This document shows, piece by piece, positions 38,342 to 47,321 of a stretch of 64,000 bases of DNA; within the stretch, counting starts at the first letter, position 1, and every line of letters begins with the position of its first letter. This stretch comes from Flammeovirgaceae bacterium (GTDB taxonomy: Bacteria > Bacteroidota > Bacteroidia > Cytophagales > Cyclobacteriaceae). The translations under genes were made by a program, and so were the position numbers. The DNA lies in assembly GCA_020635915.1 (NCBI GenBank), contig JACJYU010000002.1, positions 558,001-622,000 of the forward strand. The letters are read 5' to 3'. The notes under the pieces were generated by a model. The model ran no database searches. It saw nothing but the letters and a program-made list of their open reading frames with translations, and had not been told where the DNA came from.

Positions 38342-40024
38342 ATGGCTGACGAAAAGATCATTTTTTCAATGACCGGGGTGAGCAAAATTTACCCTCCCAA
38401 CAAGCAGGTTTTAAAGGATATCTACCTCTCATTTTTTTATGGGGCCAAAATTGGCGTGCTCGGCCTCAACGGGTCCGGCAAGTCTTCCTTGCTGCGCATC
38501 ATCGCGGGCATTGATAAGGAATTCCAGGGCGAAGTCGTGTCGGACCAAAGTTTTTCAGTAGGGCTGCTTGAGCAAGAGCCTCAACTGGACAAGTTGAAAA
38601 GCGTGAAAGAAATAGTGGAAGAGGGGGTGATGGAAACCGTGGAACTGCTGAGGGAGTTTGAAGAAATCAACAATAAGTTTGCTGACCCCGCGGTAATGGA
38701 GGATGCAGACGCCATGGAAAAGCTTATCCACCGGCAGGGCGAGGTGCAGGAAAAAATTGATGCCTTGGATGCCTGGGAACTGGACCATAAACTGGAGCGT
38801 GCCATGGATGCCCTCCGGTGCCCTCCCCCCGATGCCAAAGTGGCGCACTTATCGGGGGGCGAGAAAAGGCGTGTGGCCTTGTGCAGGCTCTTGTTGAAAG
38901 AGCCGGACGTGTTGCTTTTGGACGAGCCCACCAACCACCTTGACGCGGAGTCGGTGCATTGGCTGGAGGAGCACCTGCGCCAATACAAAGGCACCATCAT
39001 AGCCGTGACCCACGACCGCTACTTTCTTGACAATGTGGCCGGGTGGATACTTGAACTTGACCGTGGGGAGGGAATTCCCTGGAAAGGGAATTACTCTTCC
39101 TGGCTGGACCAAAAAGCAAAAAGGCTTGCACAAGAAGAGAAAACCGAGTCGAAGAGGCAGAAGACCCTTGAGCGCGAATTGGAATGGGTGCGCATGGGGC
39201 CCAAAGGAAGGCATGCCAAAGGCAAGGCGCGGCTGGGTGCCTATGAAAAATTGTTGACCCAGGAAACAAAGGAAAGGGAAGCCAAGCTGGAGCTTTTCAT
39301 TCCCCCCGGCCCACGGCTGGGCAACAAGGTGATCGAAGCCAATGGCGTGGCCAAAGGGTATGGCGACAAGCTGTTGTACGAAAACCTTACCTTTTCACTG
39401 CCCCCCGCAGGCATTGTCGGCATTATTGGCCCCAATGGTGCCGGCAAGACCACTTTGTTTAAATTGATAATAGGCAAAGAAAAACCGGACGCGGGCACCT
39501 TTAGCGTGGGCGATACGGTAAAAATTGCGTATGTGGACCAAGAGCACGATGACTTAAAACCGGATGATACCGTGTGGCAGGCCATTACGGGCGGCAATGA
39601 ATTGATCATGCTGGGGGGAAAGGAAATCAATTCACGTGCCTATGTGAGCAAGTTCAACTTTGGTGGCAATGACCAACAAAAAAAAGTAAAAGAGCTTTCT
39701 GGTGGGATGCGCAACCGCGTGCACCTGGCCATTGCCCTGAAACAAGGGGGCAACCTGCTACTGCTTGACGAGCCTACCAACGACCTCGATGTGAATACAT
39801 TGAGGGCGCTGGAGGAAGCACTGGAAAACTTTGCCGGCTGTGCCGTGATCATTTCGCACGACAGGTGGTTCCTGGACCGCGTGTGCACGCATATCCTCGC
39901 TTTCGAGGGCAACTCCCAGGTTTACTGGTTTGAGGGCACGTTCAGCGAATACGAGGAAAACAAAAAGAAACGGCTTGGGGATGACCAGCCCCATAGGATA
40001 AGGTACAAGAAACTGTTAAAGTAG
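38342..40024 (+). CDS. ettA: Energy-dependent translational throttle protein EttA (ABC-F)
   Basis: 560 residues from the ATG at 38342 (MADEKIIFSMTGVSKIYPPN). Two ABC domains lie in one soluble chain: Walker A GLNGSGKSSLL, signature LSGGEKRRVALC and Walker B VLLLDEPTNHLD in the first; GPNGAGKTTLF, LSGGMRNRVHLA and LLLLDEPTNDLD in the second. The linker between them and the N-terminal arm insertion fit EttA rather than other ABC-F groups, as do the length and the WVRMGPKGRHAKGKARL stretch. EttA binds the ribosomal E site and gates the first peptide bond according to the ADP/ATP ratio. Confidence 0.95.
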   Translation: MADEKIIFSMTGVSKIYPPNKQVLKDIYLSFFYGAKIGVLGLNGSGKSSLLRIIAGIDKEFQGEVVSDQSFSVGLLEQEPQLDKLKSVKEIVEEGVMETVELLREFEEINNKFADPAVMEDADAMEKLIHRQGEVQEKIDALDAWELDHKLERAMDALRCPPPDAKVAHLSGGEKRRVALCRLLLKEPDVLLLDEPTNHLDAESVHWLEEHLRQYKGTIIAVTHDRYFLDNVAGWILELDRGEGIPWKGNYSSWLDQKAKRLAQEEKTESKRQKTLERELEWVRMGPKGRHAKGKARLGAYEKLLTQETKEREAKLELFIPPGPRLGNKVIEANGVAKGYGDKLLYENLTFSLPPAGIVGIIGPNGAGKTTLFKLIIGKEKPDAGTFSVGDTVKIAYVDQEHDDLKPDDTVWQAITGGNELIMLGGKEINSRAYVSKFNFGGNDQQKKVKELSGGMRNRVHLAIALKQGGNLLLLDEPTNDLDVNTLRALEEALENFAGCAVIISHDRWFLDRVCTHILAFEGNSQVYWFEGTFSEYEENKKKRLGDDQPHRIRYKKLLK

Positions 40025-40124
40025 GCTTTCTTCCGTGCCCCACCCTGGGGCCAAACTTTTTGGCGCTGTGGGTGCAACTGCACATTATTTTTGGGTTTAC
40101 ATTTGGGCTTTCCTTATTCCTGAA

Positions 40125-40676
40125 ATGAAGATGAAGGCACTGTATACCATCCTCCTCCTTACCCTCTCCAATACGTTCATGACATTTGCGTGGTATGGGC
40201 ATTTAAAATTCAAAGACATGGAATGGGGCAAAAACCTCCCACTCCTTTCCATTATTGTGATCAGCTGGGGCATTGCCTTTTTTGAATACTTGCTTCAAGT
40301 CCCTGCCAACCGTATGGGCTATAAAAACAATGGAGGCCCCTTCTCCCTGGTCGAGTTGAAAGTGATACAGGAAGTAATCACCCTGGTGGTGTTTGCCTCC
40401 TTCTCCCTTGTGTTTTTTAAGACAGAATCCTTCCGGTGGAACCACCTGGTGGGGTTTGCCCTTTTGGTCGGGGCCGTCTATTTTATTTTCAAAAAACAAC
40501 CTATCATTTATCCTGGCCGGCAAGCACTTTCTCCTGTGTTAGCCTGTACATCAATACCGCTGTGCGTTTTGCCTGCACGGCTATGGAACGCGGGTCGGCC
40601 GTTTCGTTCACGGTATGGCCACCGGCACTTCCCGGGCCCAGTCCATCCATGGCCATGTCCACATAAGGTGCCGTAA
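40125..40676 (+). CDS. DUF486 (DMT-like) membrane protein with abnormal C-terminal extension
   Basis: The first 125 or so residues match DUF486: four helices, with ALYTILLLTLSNTFMTFAWY, ISWGIAFFEYLLQVPANRMG, FSLVELKVIQEVITLVVF and LVGFALLVGAVYFIFKK. DUF486 proteins normally end right after this last helix. Here no stop occurs and the frame continues for about 57 Pro/Arg-rich residues to 40676, antisense to the peptidase gene at 40504. The last 173 bases therefore overlap that gene. The stop may have been lost by mutation or sequencing error. The start could be 40125 or the second ATG at 40131. Confidence 0.75.
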   Translation: MKMKALYTILLLTLSNTFMTFAWYGHLKFKDMEWGKNLPLLSIIVISWGIAFFEYLLQVPANRMGYKNNGGPFSLVELKVIQEVITLVVFASFSLVFFKTESFRWNHLVGFALLVGAVYFIFKKQPIIYPGRQALSPVLACTSIPLCVLPARLWNAGRPFRSRYGHRHFPGPVHPWPCPHKVP

Positions 40677-41814
40677 AGGAAATATCGGCAGCACCGGCAT
40701 CGCGTGGGTCAACGGCCGTTACGTTGCCGAACCCCAGGTCGTTGCTTACTTTGTTGTAGTGCCCCAGCAGGTCATAATTTCCCTTTACCGGGGCCAGGGG
40801 AGGATAACCATCGCCAAACCCAATGGTGGCTTTTGTTTGTGGCAGGTGCCTGGCCACAATGGCGCGCATAACATCTTGCGCCTTCGCCAACTGTTCAGGG
40901 GAGATCGCCCGGATGTCGCCCGTCACCACCGCGTGTTTGGCCACGATATTGCTCTTGCCATACGCTGAGCCACCATCCATTTCCTTGTCGTGCGTAACGG
41001 TGGTGCCTCCCAGGACCATCCCGGGGTTGAACGTCAGGTCTTTCTCATTGGACAATTCCTCATAAAAACCGTTGATAATCCTGGCGGCCTCATAGATGGC
41101 CCCTGCCCCTACCTCTTTTGTGAATACCTGGGAGGAATGTGCCGGTACCCCCTCCACCTCAAGCTGCCAGCCGGAAGAACTCCTTCTGGCCACAACTGCT
41201 GTCTTTGGGTTGCCGTCCCCATCTTCAAACCCCAACGCTATGTCCGCTGCCTTGGCCGCTTCTATCAAATCCCTTCGTGCAAGGCTTAACGGACGCCCGC
41301 TCAGCTCTTCGTCACCCGTCATTACAATAATAATGTTCATGTCTTTTAAAGCCCCGGCATCCTTCAACGCCTGCATGGCTTGTATGATCACAACATCCCC
41401 GCCTTTCATATCCCCAACCCCGGGCCCACTCATGGTGGAATCATTGACCATCTTAAATTGCTGAAAAGGGCTTGCCAGTTCAAAAACAGTGTCAAGGTGC
41501 CCTATCAAAAGCAGGGCCTTCCCCTTTCCTTTATGTTCTGCCACCAGATGCCCCGACCGGCCCCAGGCTTTTCCGTCCACCCATTTGGTGGCAAAACCAA
41601 GCGCATCAAGTTTGGCTTTGAATACCATTCCCACCTTCTTCACTCCCTCAAAGTTCATTGAACCACTGTTGATGTTGACCACCTCTTCCAAAAGCTTCAA
41701 CGCCTCCTGGTGGTGCGCATCCACCGATTGGATGATTTTCTTCTCCGTTTTGGAAACCTGGGCAAAAATGGCGAAAGGGAACAGGATGAGGAAAACAAGA
41801 AAGGACCGTTGCAT
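40504..41814 (-). CDS. Exported M20 family metallopeptidase
   Basis: 436 residues from the ATG at 41814 (MQRSFLVFLILFPFAIFAQ), which is a good signal peptide; the open frame upstream adds no plausible signal. The two-zinc site is seen as LIGHLDTVF (H and D), GPGVGDMKGGDVV (bridging D) and MTGDEELSG (catalytic E-E). A dimerisation domain follows (VEGVPAHSSQVF), and the last ligand is in GGHTVNETADPRSI. It resembles glutamate carboxypeptidase/CPG2-like enzymes. Likely a periplasmic exopeptidase. It is divergent from the S9 peptidase gene. Confidence 0.94.
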   Translation of the reverse strand: MQRSFLVFLILFPFAIFAQVSKTEKKIIQSVDAHHQEALKLLEEVVNINSGSMNFEGVKKVGMVFKAKLDALGFATKWVDGKAWGRSGHLVAEHKGKGKALLLIGHLDTVFELASPFQQFKMVNDSTMSGPGVGDMKGGDVVIIQAMQALKDAGALKDMNIIIVMTGDEELSGRPLSLARRDLIEAAKAADIALGFEDGDGNPKTAVVARRSSSGWQLEVEGVPAHSSQVFTKEVGAGAIYEAARIINGFYEELSNEKDLTFNPGMVLGGTTVTHDKEMDGGSAYGKSNIVAKHAVVTGDIRAISPEQLAKAQDVMRAIVARHLPQTKATIGFGDGYPPLAPVKGNYDLLGHYNKVSNDLGFGNVTAVDPRDAGAADISFTAPYVDMAMDGLGPGSAGGHTVNETADPRSIAVQAKRTAVLMYRLTQEKVLAGQDK

Positions 41815-41962
41815 AGGGGACAAAATTAAGTTGAAGGGGCAAATTAACATATTGAATAAATAAAGCCTAGCCCTGCGCATGGGGTGTTTGATCCAACCTT
41901 AAATCTTTCGATATTAACCCGCTCAAATGGTGCCCCTTGTTAAATCAACCAAAAAACAACTT

Positions 41963-43984
41963 ATGAGAAAACCCTATCTCCTATCCACCCTGTTGTGGCT
42001 GTCCGTCCTGGTTTCTTTTGGCCAAAATGAATGGACGGCCGAAAAGGCCATGCAATACAAAAACATTACCGGTACCGACATTTCAGCTGATGGCAAATAC
42101 GTGGCCTATGTGGTGCGGGTGCCCGTGATGGAGGGTGAAAAATCCGAATACAACAGCCAGGTATGGGTGGCCGCCACGGACGGCTCCTTCAACTTGCAGT
42201 ATACCCGGGGGGAAAAGTCATCCACGTCCCCACAATTTTCCCCAGACGGAAAGCAGGTTGCCTTCCTTTCCAACCGGCAAGGCGATAAAAACCAAATTTA
42301 TATAATGAGGCTGATGGGCGGTGAGCCAGAACAAATCACGGATGCCAAAACAGGGGTTTCTTCTTTCAAATGGTCCCCTGACGGCTCGCGTATTGCCTAC
42401 CTGATGAAAGACCCGGAAAGCAAGGAAGAGGAAAAAAGGAAAAAGGAAAAAACAGATGTCATCCTTGTGGACAAGGACTTTAAGTACAACCACCTGTATA
42501 CCATCCCTGTAAAGGCGGACGAACCCGGAAAGCGGGGCGTTAAAAGGTTAACGGCCGGCAATTTTCACATTAACGGGTTTGATTGGTCGCCCAATGGGGC
42601 CACCATTGCCTTTTCGTTTGCGCCCAATCCAAAAATCAACGATGCGGGGCTTGAATCGGATATTTCCACCGTCCCCTCCGACAGTGGCGCGGTGGTACCT
42701 GTGGTAAAAATGCCCGGGGTGGACGTCAACCCCTTGTATTCGCCCGATGGCAAATGGATTGCTTTTGAATCTTCGGGCGGCCGGCCAGAACGTGTCGGCC
42801 TCAGCGATGCCTACAAAGTGGCCGCCACAGGTGGCGACATTGTGGAATTGCAAAAAACGCCCGACCGCAACGCCAGTATCGAAGCATGGGCCCCCGATGG
42901 TTCCTACCTGTTTATCTCCGAAAACTACAAAACATCGCGCACCCTGCTGGCACTGCCCACAGACAACAAAATAAAACTAAAAGGGGACTTCATCGCCTAC
43001 TCCGACTCCCGGTTGCCCATACTCACTTCCTTGAAAGGCACCAGTGGCTCTTTTTCCATCAGCCGGAATGGCAAGGACATGAGCTACACCTTTGAAGACG
43101 TGAATACACCGGAGGAGGTATTTATGGCAGGCACCAATGGGGGCAACATCAAAAAGGTCAGCGATGTCAATTCCGGTTTTGACCCGCCAGTGACCGGAAA
43201 AACGGAACTGATCTCATGGAAATCCAAGGATGGCATGTTGATTGAAGGGTTCCTCACCTACCCTGTTGGTTTCGTCAAAGGGAAAAAGTACCCCATTGTA
43301 TTGCAAATACACGGGGGCCCTGCCGGGGTGTTCTCCCAAAGCTATACGGGGGCGCCAGGGATTTATATGACGCAATATTTTGCGCAACACGGCTTTATTG
43401 TGTTGCGGCCCAACCCCAGGGGAAGTTCAGGCTATGGCAAGGATTTTCGTTATGCCAACGTGCGCGACTGGGGCTATGGTGATTACCAGGACTTGATGAC
43501 CGGTGTCGACCATGTGTTGGCCATGGGCATTGCCGATAGCAACAACCAGTTTGTGATGGGTTGGAGCTATGGCGGCTACATGACGAGTTGGGTGGTGACG
43601 CAAACCGACCGGTTTAAGGCTGCCAGCATGGGTGCCGGTTTGCCCAACCTGGTAAGCATGGTCACCACTACCGACATCCCCGATTATATCGTGGCACATG
43701 CCGGGGGAAAGGAATTTTGGGAAGATTATGAAGAGTATGAAAAACACTCGGCCATCTATCATATTAAAAACGCGACCACGCCCACCCAGGTGATCCATGG
43801 GGCCAATGATTTGCGCGTGCCTTTTACGCAAGGCCAGGAGTTTTACAACGCACTTAAACGCAAGGGCGTGGACACCGAGATGGTCGTTTATCCGCGTACG
43901 CCACATGGCCCGCAGGAACCAAAACTACTGATGGACGTTAGCCCCAGGATTTTGGCATGGTTTGAAAAATACCTGTCCCAATAA
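41963..43984 (+). CDS. Exported S9 family peptidase (acylaminoacyl/dipeptidyl peptidase type)
   Basis: 673 residues from the ATG at 41963, with a signal peptide ending near VSFGQ. Residues 30-400 hold a beta propeller of TolB-like repeats (SPDGKQVAFLSNRQGD, KWSPDGSRIAYL, YSPDGKWIAFESSGG). The C-terminal alpha/beta hydrolase has the nucleophile S535 in GWSYGGY, D616 in GANDLRVP and H648 in TPHGPQ, the S9 triad. RPNPRGSSGYGKDF is also typical. It likely degrades peptides in the periplasm, paired with the divergent M20 peptidase. Exact specificity is not predictable. Confidence 0.95.
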   Translation: MRKPYLLSTLLWLSVLVSFGQNEWTAEKAMQYKNITGTDISADGKYVAYVVRVPVMEGEKSEYNSQVWVAATDGSFNLQYTRGEKSSTSPQFSPDGKQVAFLSNRQGDKNQIYIMRLMGGEPEQITDAKTGVSSFKWSPDGSRIAYLMKDPESKEEEKRKKEKTDVILVDKDFKYNHLYTIPVKADEPGKRGVKRLTAGNFHINGFDWSPNGATIAFSFAPNPKINDAGLESDISTVPSDSGAVVPVVKMPGVDVNPLYSPDGKWIAFESSGGRPERVGLSDAYKVAATGGDIVELQKTPDRNASIEAWAPDGSYLFISENYKTSRTLLALPTDNKIKLKGDFIAYSDSRLPILTSLKGTSGSFSISRNGKDMSYTFEDVNTPEEVFMAGTNGGNIKKVSDVNSGFDPPVTGKTELISWKSKDGMLIEGFLTYPVGFVKGKKYPIVLQIHGGPAGVFSQSYTGAPGIYMTQYFAQHGFIVLRPNPRGSSGYGKDFRYANVRDWGYGDYQDLMTGVDHVLAMGIADSNNQFVMGWSYGGYMTSWVVTQTDRFKAASMGAGLPNLVSMVTTTDIPDYIVAHAGGKEFWEDYEEYEKHSAIYHIKNATTPTQVIHGANDLRVPFTQGQEFYNALKRKGVDTEMVVYPRTPHGPQEPKLLMDVSPRILAWFEKYLSQ

Positions 43985-44034
43985 AAACACTTGGACTACC
44001 CATTGAGCCGTTGGAAAGGCACTACAGGTAAGGG

Positions 44035-44349
44035 CTAACGGATTTTATATTGCAAATTCGACCAGGCCCCGCCATTGTAAACTTCCTTAAAACCATGTGA
44101 AAGCAGGATGCGCCTGGCCGTGCCGCTGCGCATACCGGAGGCACAACAGGTGATAATGGCCTTGTCTTTCTTAAACCTGCCCAAATGGCGTTGCAGGTCC
44201 TGTACAGGTATGTTGATGGACTCCCTGATGCACCCACATTGGTACTCGCCTTTGGTCCGCACGTCCACAATGATGGCCCCTGCCTCTACCAGTTCTTTGT
44301 AATCCAGTTTGGGCCCCAGGCCCAATAAACTTTTTAGCTGCTGTAACAT
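44035..44349 (-). CDS. Rhodanese-like sulfurtransferase (second of a tandem pair)
   Basis: 104 residues from the ATG at 44349 (MLQQLKSLLGLGPKLDY). The single rhodanese domain has IIVDVRTKGEYQCGCI near residue 26 and the active loop CCASGMRSG, with the catalytic cysteine in TCCASG. It likely carries a persulfide in sulfur transfer or detoxification. There is no signal peptide. It starts 19 bases after the end of a second rhodanese gene on the same strand. Confidence 0.93.
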   Translation of the reverse strand: MLQQLKSLLGLGPKLDYKELVEAGAIIVDVRTKGEYQCGCIRESINIPVQDLQRHLGRFKKDKAIITCCASGMRSGTARRILLSHGFKEVYNGGAWSNLQYKIR

Positions 44350-44368
44350 AAACTTTCCCTTGGTTAAA

Positions 44369-44629
44369 TTAATTAGACGTGATTGCGGCCACCTCCATCC
44401 AGCACCCGCCATTTTCGCAGGCTATCCCAATGCCGTTTAAATAAGCGGCCACCTGGCCACTACGGTTGCCGGAAGCGCAGCACAGAAGGATAGGCTGTCT
44501 CAACTTTTTGATTTCGTCCAACCGCTGCACCACCTCCTGCATAGGTATATTGATGCTGCCGGGCACATGGCCGCCCGCAAATTCCAGCGGGGTCCTCACG
44601 TCCACGATCACTTTACTTATTGCGTTCAT
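44369..44629 (-). CDS. Rhodanese-like sulfurtransferase (first of a tandem pair)
   Basis: 86 residues, a minimal single rhodanese domain: VIVDVRTPLEFAGGHVPGS at the start and the active loop CCASGNRSG near residue 50. The C-terminal NGIGIACENGGCWMEV has two further cysteines. It precedes the other rhodanese gene by 19 bases. The two share the CCASGxRSG loop, so a duplication is likely, though they have diverged widely outside it. Confidence 0.93.
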   Translation of the reverse strand: MNAISKVIVDVRTPLEFAGGHVPGSINIPMQEVVQRLDEIKKLRQPILLCCASGNRSGQVAAYLNGIGIACENGGCWMEVAAITSN

Positions 44630-44743
44630 ATTTGTTTTATGGAATTTAGTGGTTTATGGGCACAAAAATCGGTGGGGCCAGCATGAAAGTCTGTAACCAA
44701 AGTCACAGATAACAGCAATTTTTTGCCTGCCGGACCGGCTCCC

Positions 44744-45664
44744 TCAGGCGATTTCCTCGCCAGGCCGTGTTTTCCAGCGCTCGTGCATCCACACCCATTG
44801 GGAAGGATGGGCGCGCACCTGCTCCTCAATAAAAGAAGTAAAGGCCTGTGTGTTCACTACCATGTCCTTTTCCTCATCGCCAGTCAGCACCAACGGAACC
44901 TCAGGGAGGATGTGCATGTGTTGTTTGTTGTCGTCCCCCAAATAAATATAAGTGGGCACCACGGCCGCCCCGGTTTTCATGGCAAGGATGGTTGCCCCAA
45001 CAGGCGTGGCTGCTTTCATGCCAAAAAAATCCACAAACCGGCTCTTCACCCGGGTGTCCTGGTCGATAAGTATCGCTACGGACCCGGCTGTCTTTAAAGC
45101 CTTGATCAGCCGTAACGTTTCTTTGCCGCGCTCCACGGCCACCGCCCCGTAGGCGTTCCGGTAGTTGAACAACAGGTTGTTCAGGCGCTCGTCTTTCAAT
45201 GGCGTGCCAATAATGTTGGGCTTAAGGCCGCGCAATGCCATGTTGGTGATTTGCAAATCGAACGCCCCCAGGTGGCAGGTAAGGAAAATCACCCCTTTGC
45301 CCTTGGCCGTGGCTTGTTCAAAGTTTTCAATGCCGTGGGTGACCAAAAACTTGTCCAGGTCTTCCAACGTTTTTACGTTTCGTGCGCGCAGCACGTCCCC
45401 CGCATTCTTTCCCAACATCTTAAACGTCTCCTTGCTCAAGGCCAGGATTTCCTTCAACGGCTTTTCCTTGCTATAGGCAAGGCCTAAGTGAAGGGTGGTA
45501 AGCTCACGGGTTTCCGTGGCAAATGAATACGCCACCCGGCCCAACCACCCACAAAACCATAGCCATAGGCCTCGTGGCACCAGGTTGGAAACAAAAATCA
45601 AAAATCGAACAAAGTAGTATATAAGACTGTACTTCGCCCTTTTTTTTAACGGTCGTTTTGACAT
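44744..45664 (-). CDS. LpxL/HtrB-type lysophospholipid acyltransferase
   Basis: 306 residues. An N-terminal membrane anchor (IYYFVRFLIFVSNLVPRGLW) is followed by the acyltransferase fold. The catalytic H-x4-D/E motif is seen as FLTCHLGAFD near residue 130. VAVERGKETLRLIKAL and IDQDTRVKSRFVDFFGMKA are further family blocks, and PSQWVWMHERWKTRP is the usual C-terminal block. These enzymes add secondary acyl chains to lipid A or acylate other lipids at the inner membrane. Which acceptor is used here is not certain. Confidence 0.93.
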   Translation of the reverse strand: MSKRPLKKRAKYSLIYYFVRFLIFVSNLVPRGLWLWFCGWLGRVAYSFATETRELTTLHLGLAYSKEKPLKEILALSKETFKMLGKNAGDVLRARNVKTLEDLDKFLVTHGIENFEQATAKGKGVIFLTCHLGAFDLQITNMALRGLKPNIIGTPLKDERLNNLLFNYRNAYGAVAVERGKETLRLIKALKTAGSVAILIDQDTRVKSRFVDFFGMKAATPVGATILAMKTGAAVVPTYIYLGDDNKQHMHILPEVPLVLTGDEEKDMVVNTQAFTSFIEEQVRAHPSQWVWMHERWKTRPGEEIA

Positions 45665-45795
45665 AACTAAGGGCCAAAGATACGGCCCCCGTCCATTATA
45701 TTTACCAGATCAGGCACTTTGCTTGCGGGGTTTGCATTATATTTTTAAAAGGGCAAATGCGTTCAGGATTGCCTGTTTGGAATTTGCAAAAAGAC

Positions 45796-46299
45796 ATGAA
45801 ATACCTTTATCTCATCCGCCACGCCAAATCCAGTTGGGACAACCTTGAAATAAGTGATGTCGACCGTCCCCTCAACGAGCGGGGCTTGCGCGATGCCCCC
45901 TACATGGGCAAAAGGCTGAAAGAAAAGGAGGTGGCGCCCGACCTTATGCTCAGCAGCCCTGCAAAGCGCGCCATCGCTACCTGCAGGCAAATTGCCGCGA
46001 TCATTGGCCATGAGGCCTCACGAATAAAAACGGACCCACGGCTCTACCATGCAAGCGAAGAAACGCTCGTATCGGTATTGAGCGGGCTAAGCGACAGCCA
46101 CCATGTGGCAATGCTGTTTGGCCACAACCCGGGGCTTACCCGGCTGACTAACAGTATTTTCGGCCAACACATAATGAACATTCCAACCTGCGGGATCGTG
46201 GCCGGCAAGCTCAACATCGGGACCTGGGGCGAGGTGAAAGCCGGATGTGGCAGCCTGGGGTTTTTCGACTTCCCCAAAAAGAACAAGAGGAAAGGCTAG
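45796..46299 (+). CDS. Phosphohistidine phosphatase SixA-like
   Basis: 167 residues from the ATG at 45796 (MKYLYLIRHAKSSWDN). The catalytic histidine is in RHAKSSW, the typical SixA form. RPLNERGLRDAP, LMLSSPAKRAIATC and the second histidine in LFGHNPGLTRL near residue 115 complete the pocket. SixA removes phosphate from histidine of phosphotransfer proteins in E. coli; relatives have wider roles. There is no signal peptide, unlike the lipoprotein family member at 33807. The end overlaps the convergent DUF4421 gene by 4 bases. Confidence 0.93.
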   Translation: MKYLYLIRHAKSSWDNLEISDVDRPLNERGLRDAPYMGKRLKEKEVAPDLMLSSPAKRAIATCRQIAAIIGHEASRIKTDPRLYHASEETLVSVLSGLSDSHHVAMLFGHNPGLTRLTNSIFGQHIMNIPTCGIVAGKLNIGTWGEVKAGCGSLGFFDFPKKNKRKG

Positions 46300-47321
46300 G
46301 GCCTGGGGATAAAATCAATTGCCTTCTTTTTTAGGAGGCCTTCTTCCTTAAAACGAAAACCCGCCACTATGCGTATGGTGCCAATGGTATTTTGAAAGGT
46401 CGTGCGCCCGTAGGTCACGTTCCTCGATTGGGTGGTAAAGCTCAATCCACCAAAAAAACGATCGCCATCATATCCTAGGCCCACCCGGCCCAAGGAATAA
46501 AAATCTATGCGGATATCGTTTCGTGCCCGCGACAATTGCTCTTTGTACCTCATCCAATAATGGGCCGGCCCAAAAGCCAACGTGAGGTTCAAAAAAAATT
46601 TTTTTGCCACAAAGGTATGGCTATAGCCCGGGGCTATTCCCAATGACGTAAACCGCAATTCGTTTACAGCGGCACCGTCCCCCCACTCCGGCCAACGCCC
46701 TGCAGGGATCAGGGCAGAGTCTGCCTGCAAGTCAAAGGAACTGAGCACATAGCTAAACAGAAATGAGCCCTTCCCTACCTTTTGCCTTTCACTGAAAAGA
46801 TAAGGGGCCCGCAAAGAGAATTCTTCATGGTTGAAAATATAGGTAAAGGACATGCCAAAATTCCGGGTGGCCAAGTCCGGCCGCTGGGGAAAAGGTTGCC
46901 CCGCAGGCACCACCAGCCCCGGGTATTGGACATAGAACCCACTGTATTTTTGCCCATACACATCGGCAAACCATTGTCTTCCTATGGCTGTAAGCTGCAA
47001 GTCGCGGACTTCGCTCTTTCCATATACCTGTTCACTCCCTGCCTCCAGCGGGATGCCAAACACAATGCCCAAATTGACATCAAACAAATTGACGTTGAAG
47101 CCCGCACTCACCGAGTGGTTGGCCTTGAAAGTATAGGTTTTTTTTGCATCGTTGGCCGAAACGATGTCAAAACCCAGGTCGTTCTTCTTTATCAACGGCC
47201 CCAAAAAAAAATAATTGGAATAGGAATGGACATAAGCACTTCGCAGCGAGTCGTGTGGTGTGCCGGCATTTGCACCAAAGGCCAAGCCCAATAATACCCC
47301 TATCAGGACCGGGCGCCCCAT
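46296..47321 (-). CDS. DUF4421-type outer membrane beta-barrel protein
   Basis: 341 residues with a signal peptide ending near GANAG. The rest is a series of short amphipathic strands with aromatic ends (YSNYFFLGPLIKK, GMSFTYIFNHEEFSLRAP, FFLNLTLAFGPAHYW) closing with TIGTIRIVAGFRFKEE. I assign DUF4421 from memory of that family, in which ARQWFADVY-like and EFSLRA-like blocks occur. It is an outer membrane protein of unknown role. Its start overlaps the hslU stop by one base, so the two are read together. Confidence 0.75.
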   Translation of the reverse strand: MGRPVLIGVLLGLAFGANAGTPHDSLRSAYVHSYSNYFFLGPLIKKNDLGFDIVSANDAKKTYTFKANHSVSAGFNVNLFDVNLGIVFGIPLEAGSEQVYGKSEVRDLQLTAIGRQWFADVYGQKYSGFYVQYPGLVVPAGQPFPQRPDLATRNFGMSFTYIFNHEEFSLRAPYLFSERQKVGKGSFLFSYVLSSFDLQADSALIPAGRWPEWGDGAAVNELRFTSLGIAPGYSHTFVAKKFFLNLTLAFGPAHYWMRYKEQLSRARNDIRIDFYSLGRVGLGYDGDRFFGGLSFTTQSRNVTYGRTTFQNTIGTIRIVAGFRFKEEGLLKKKAIDFIPRP

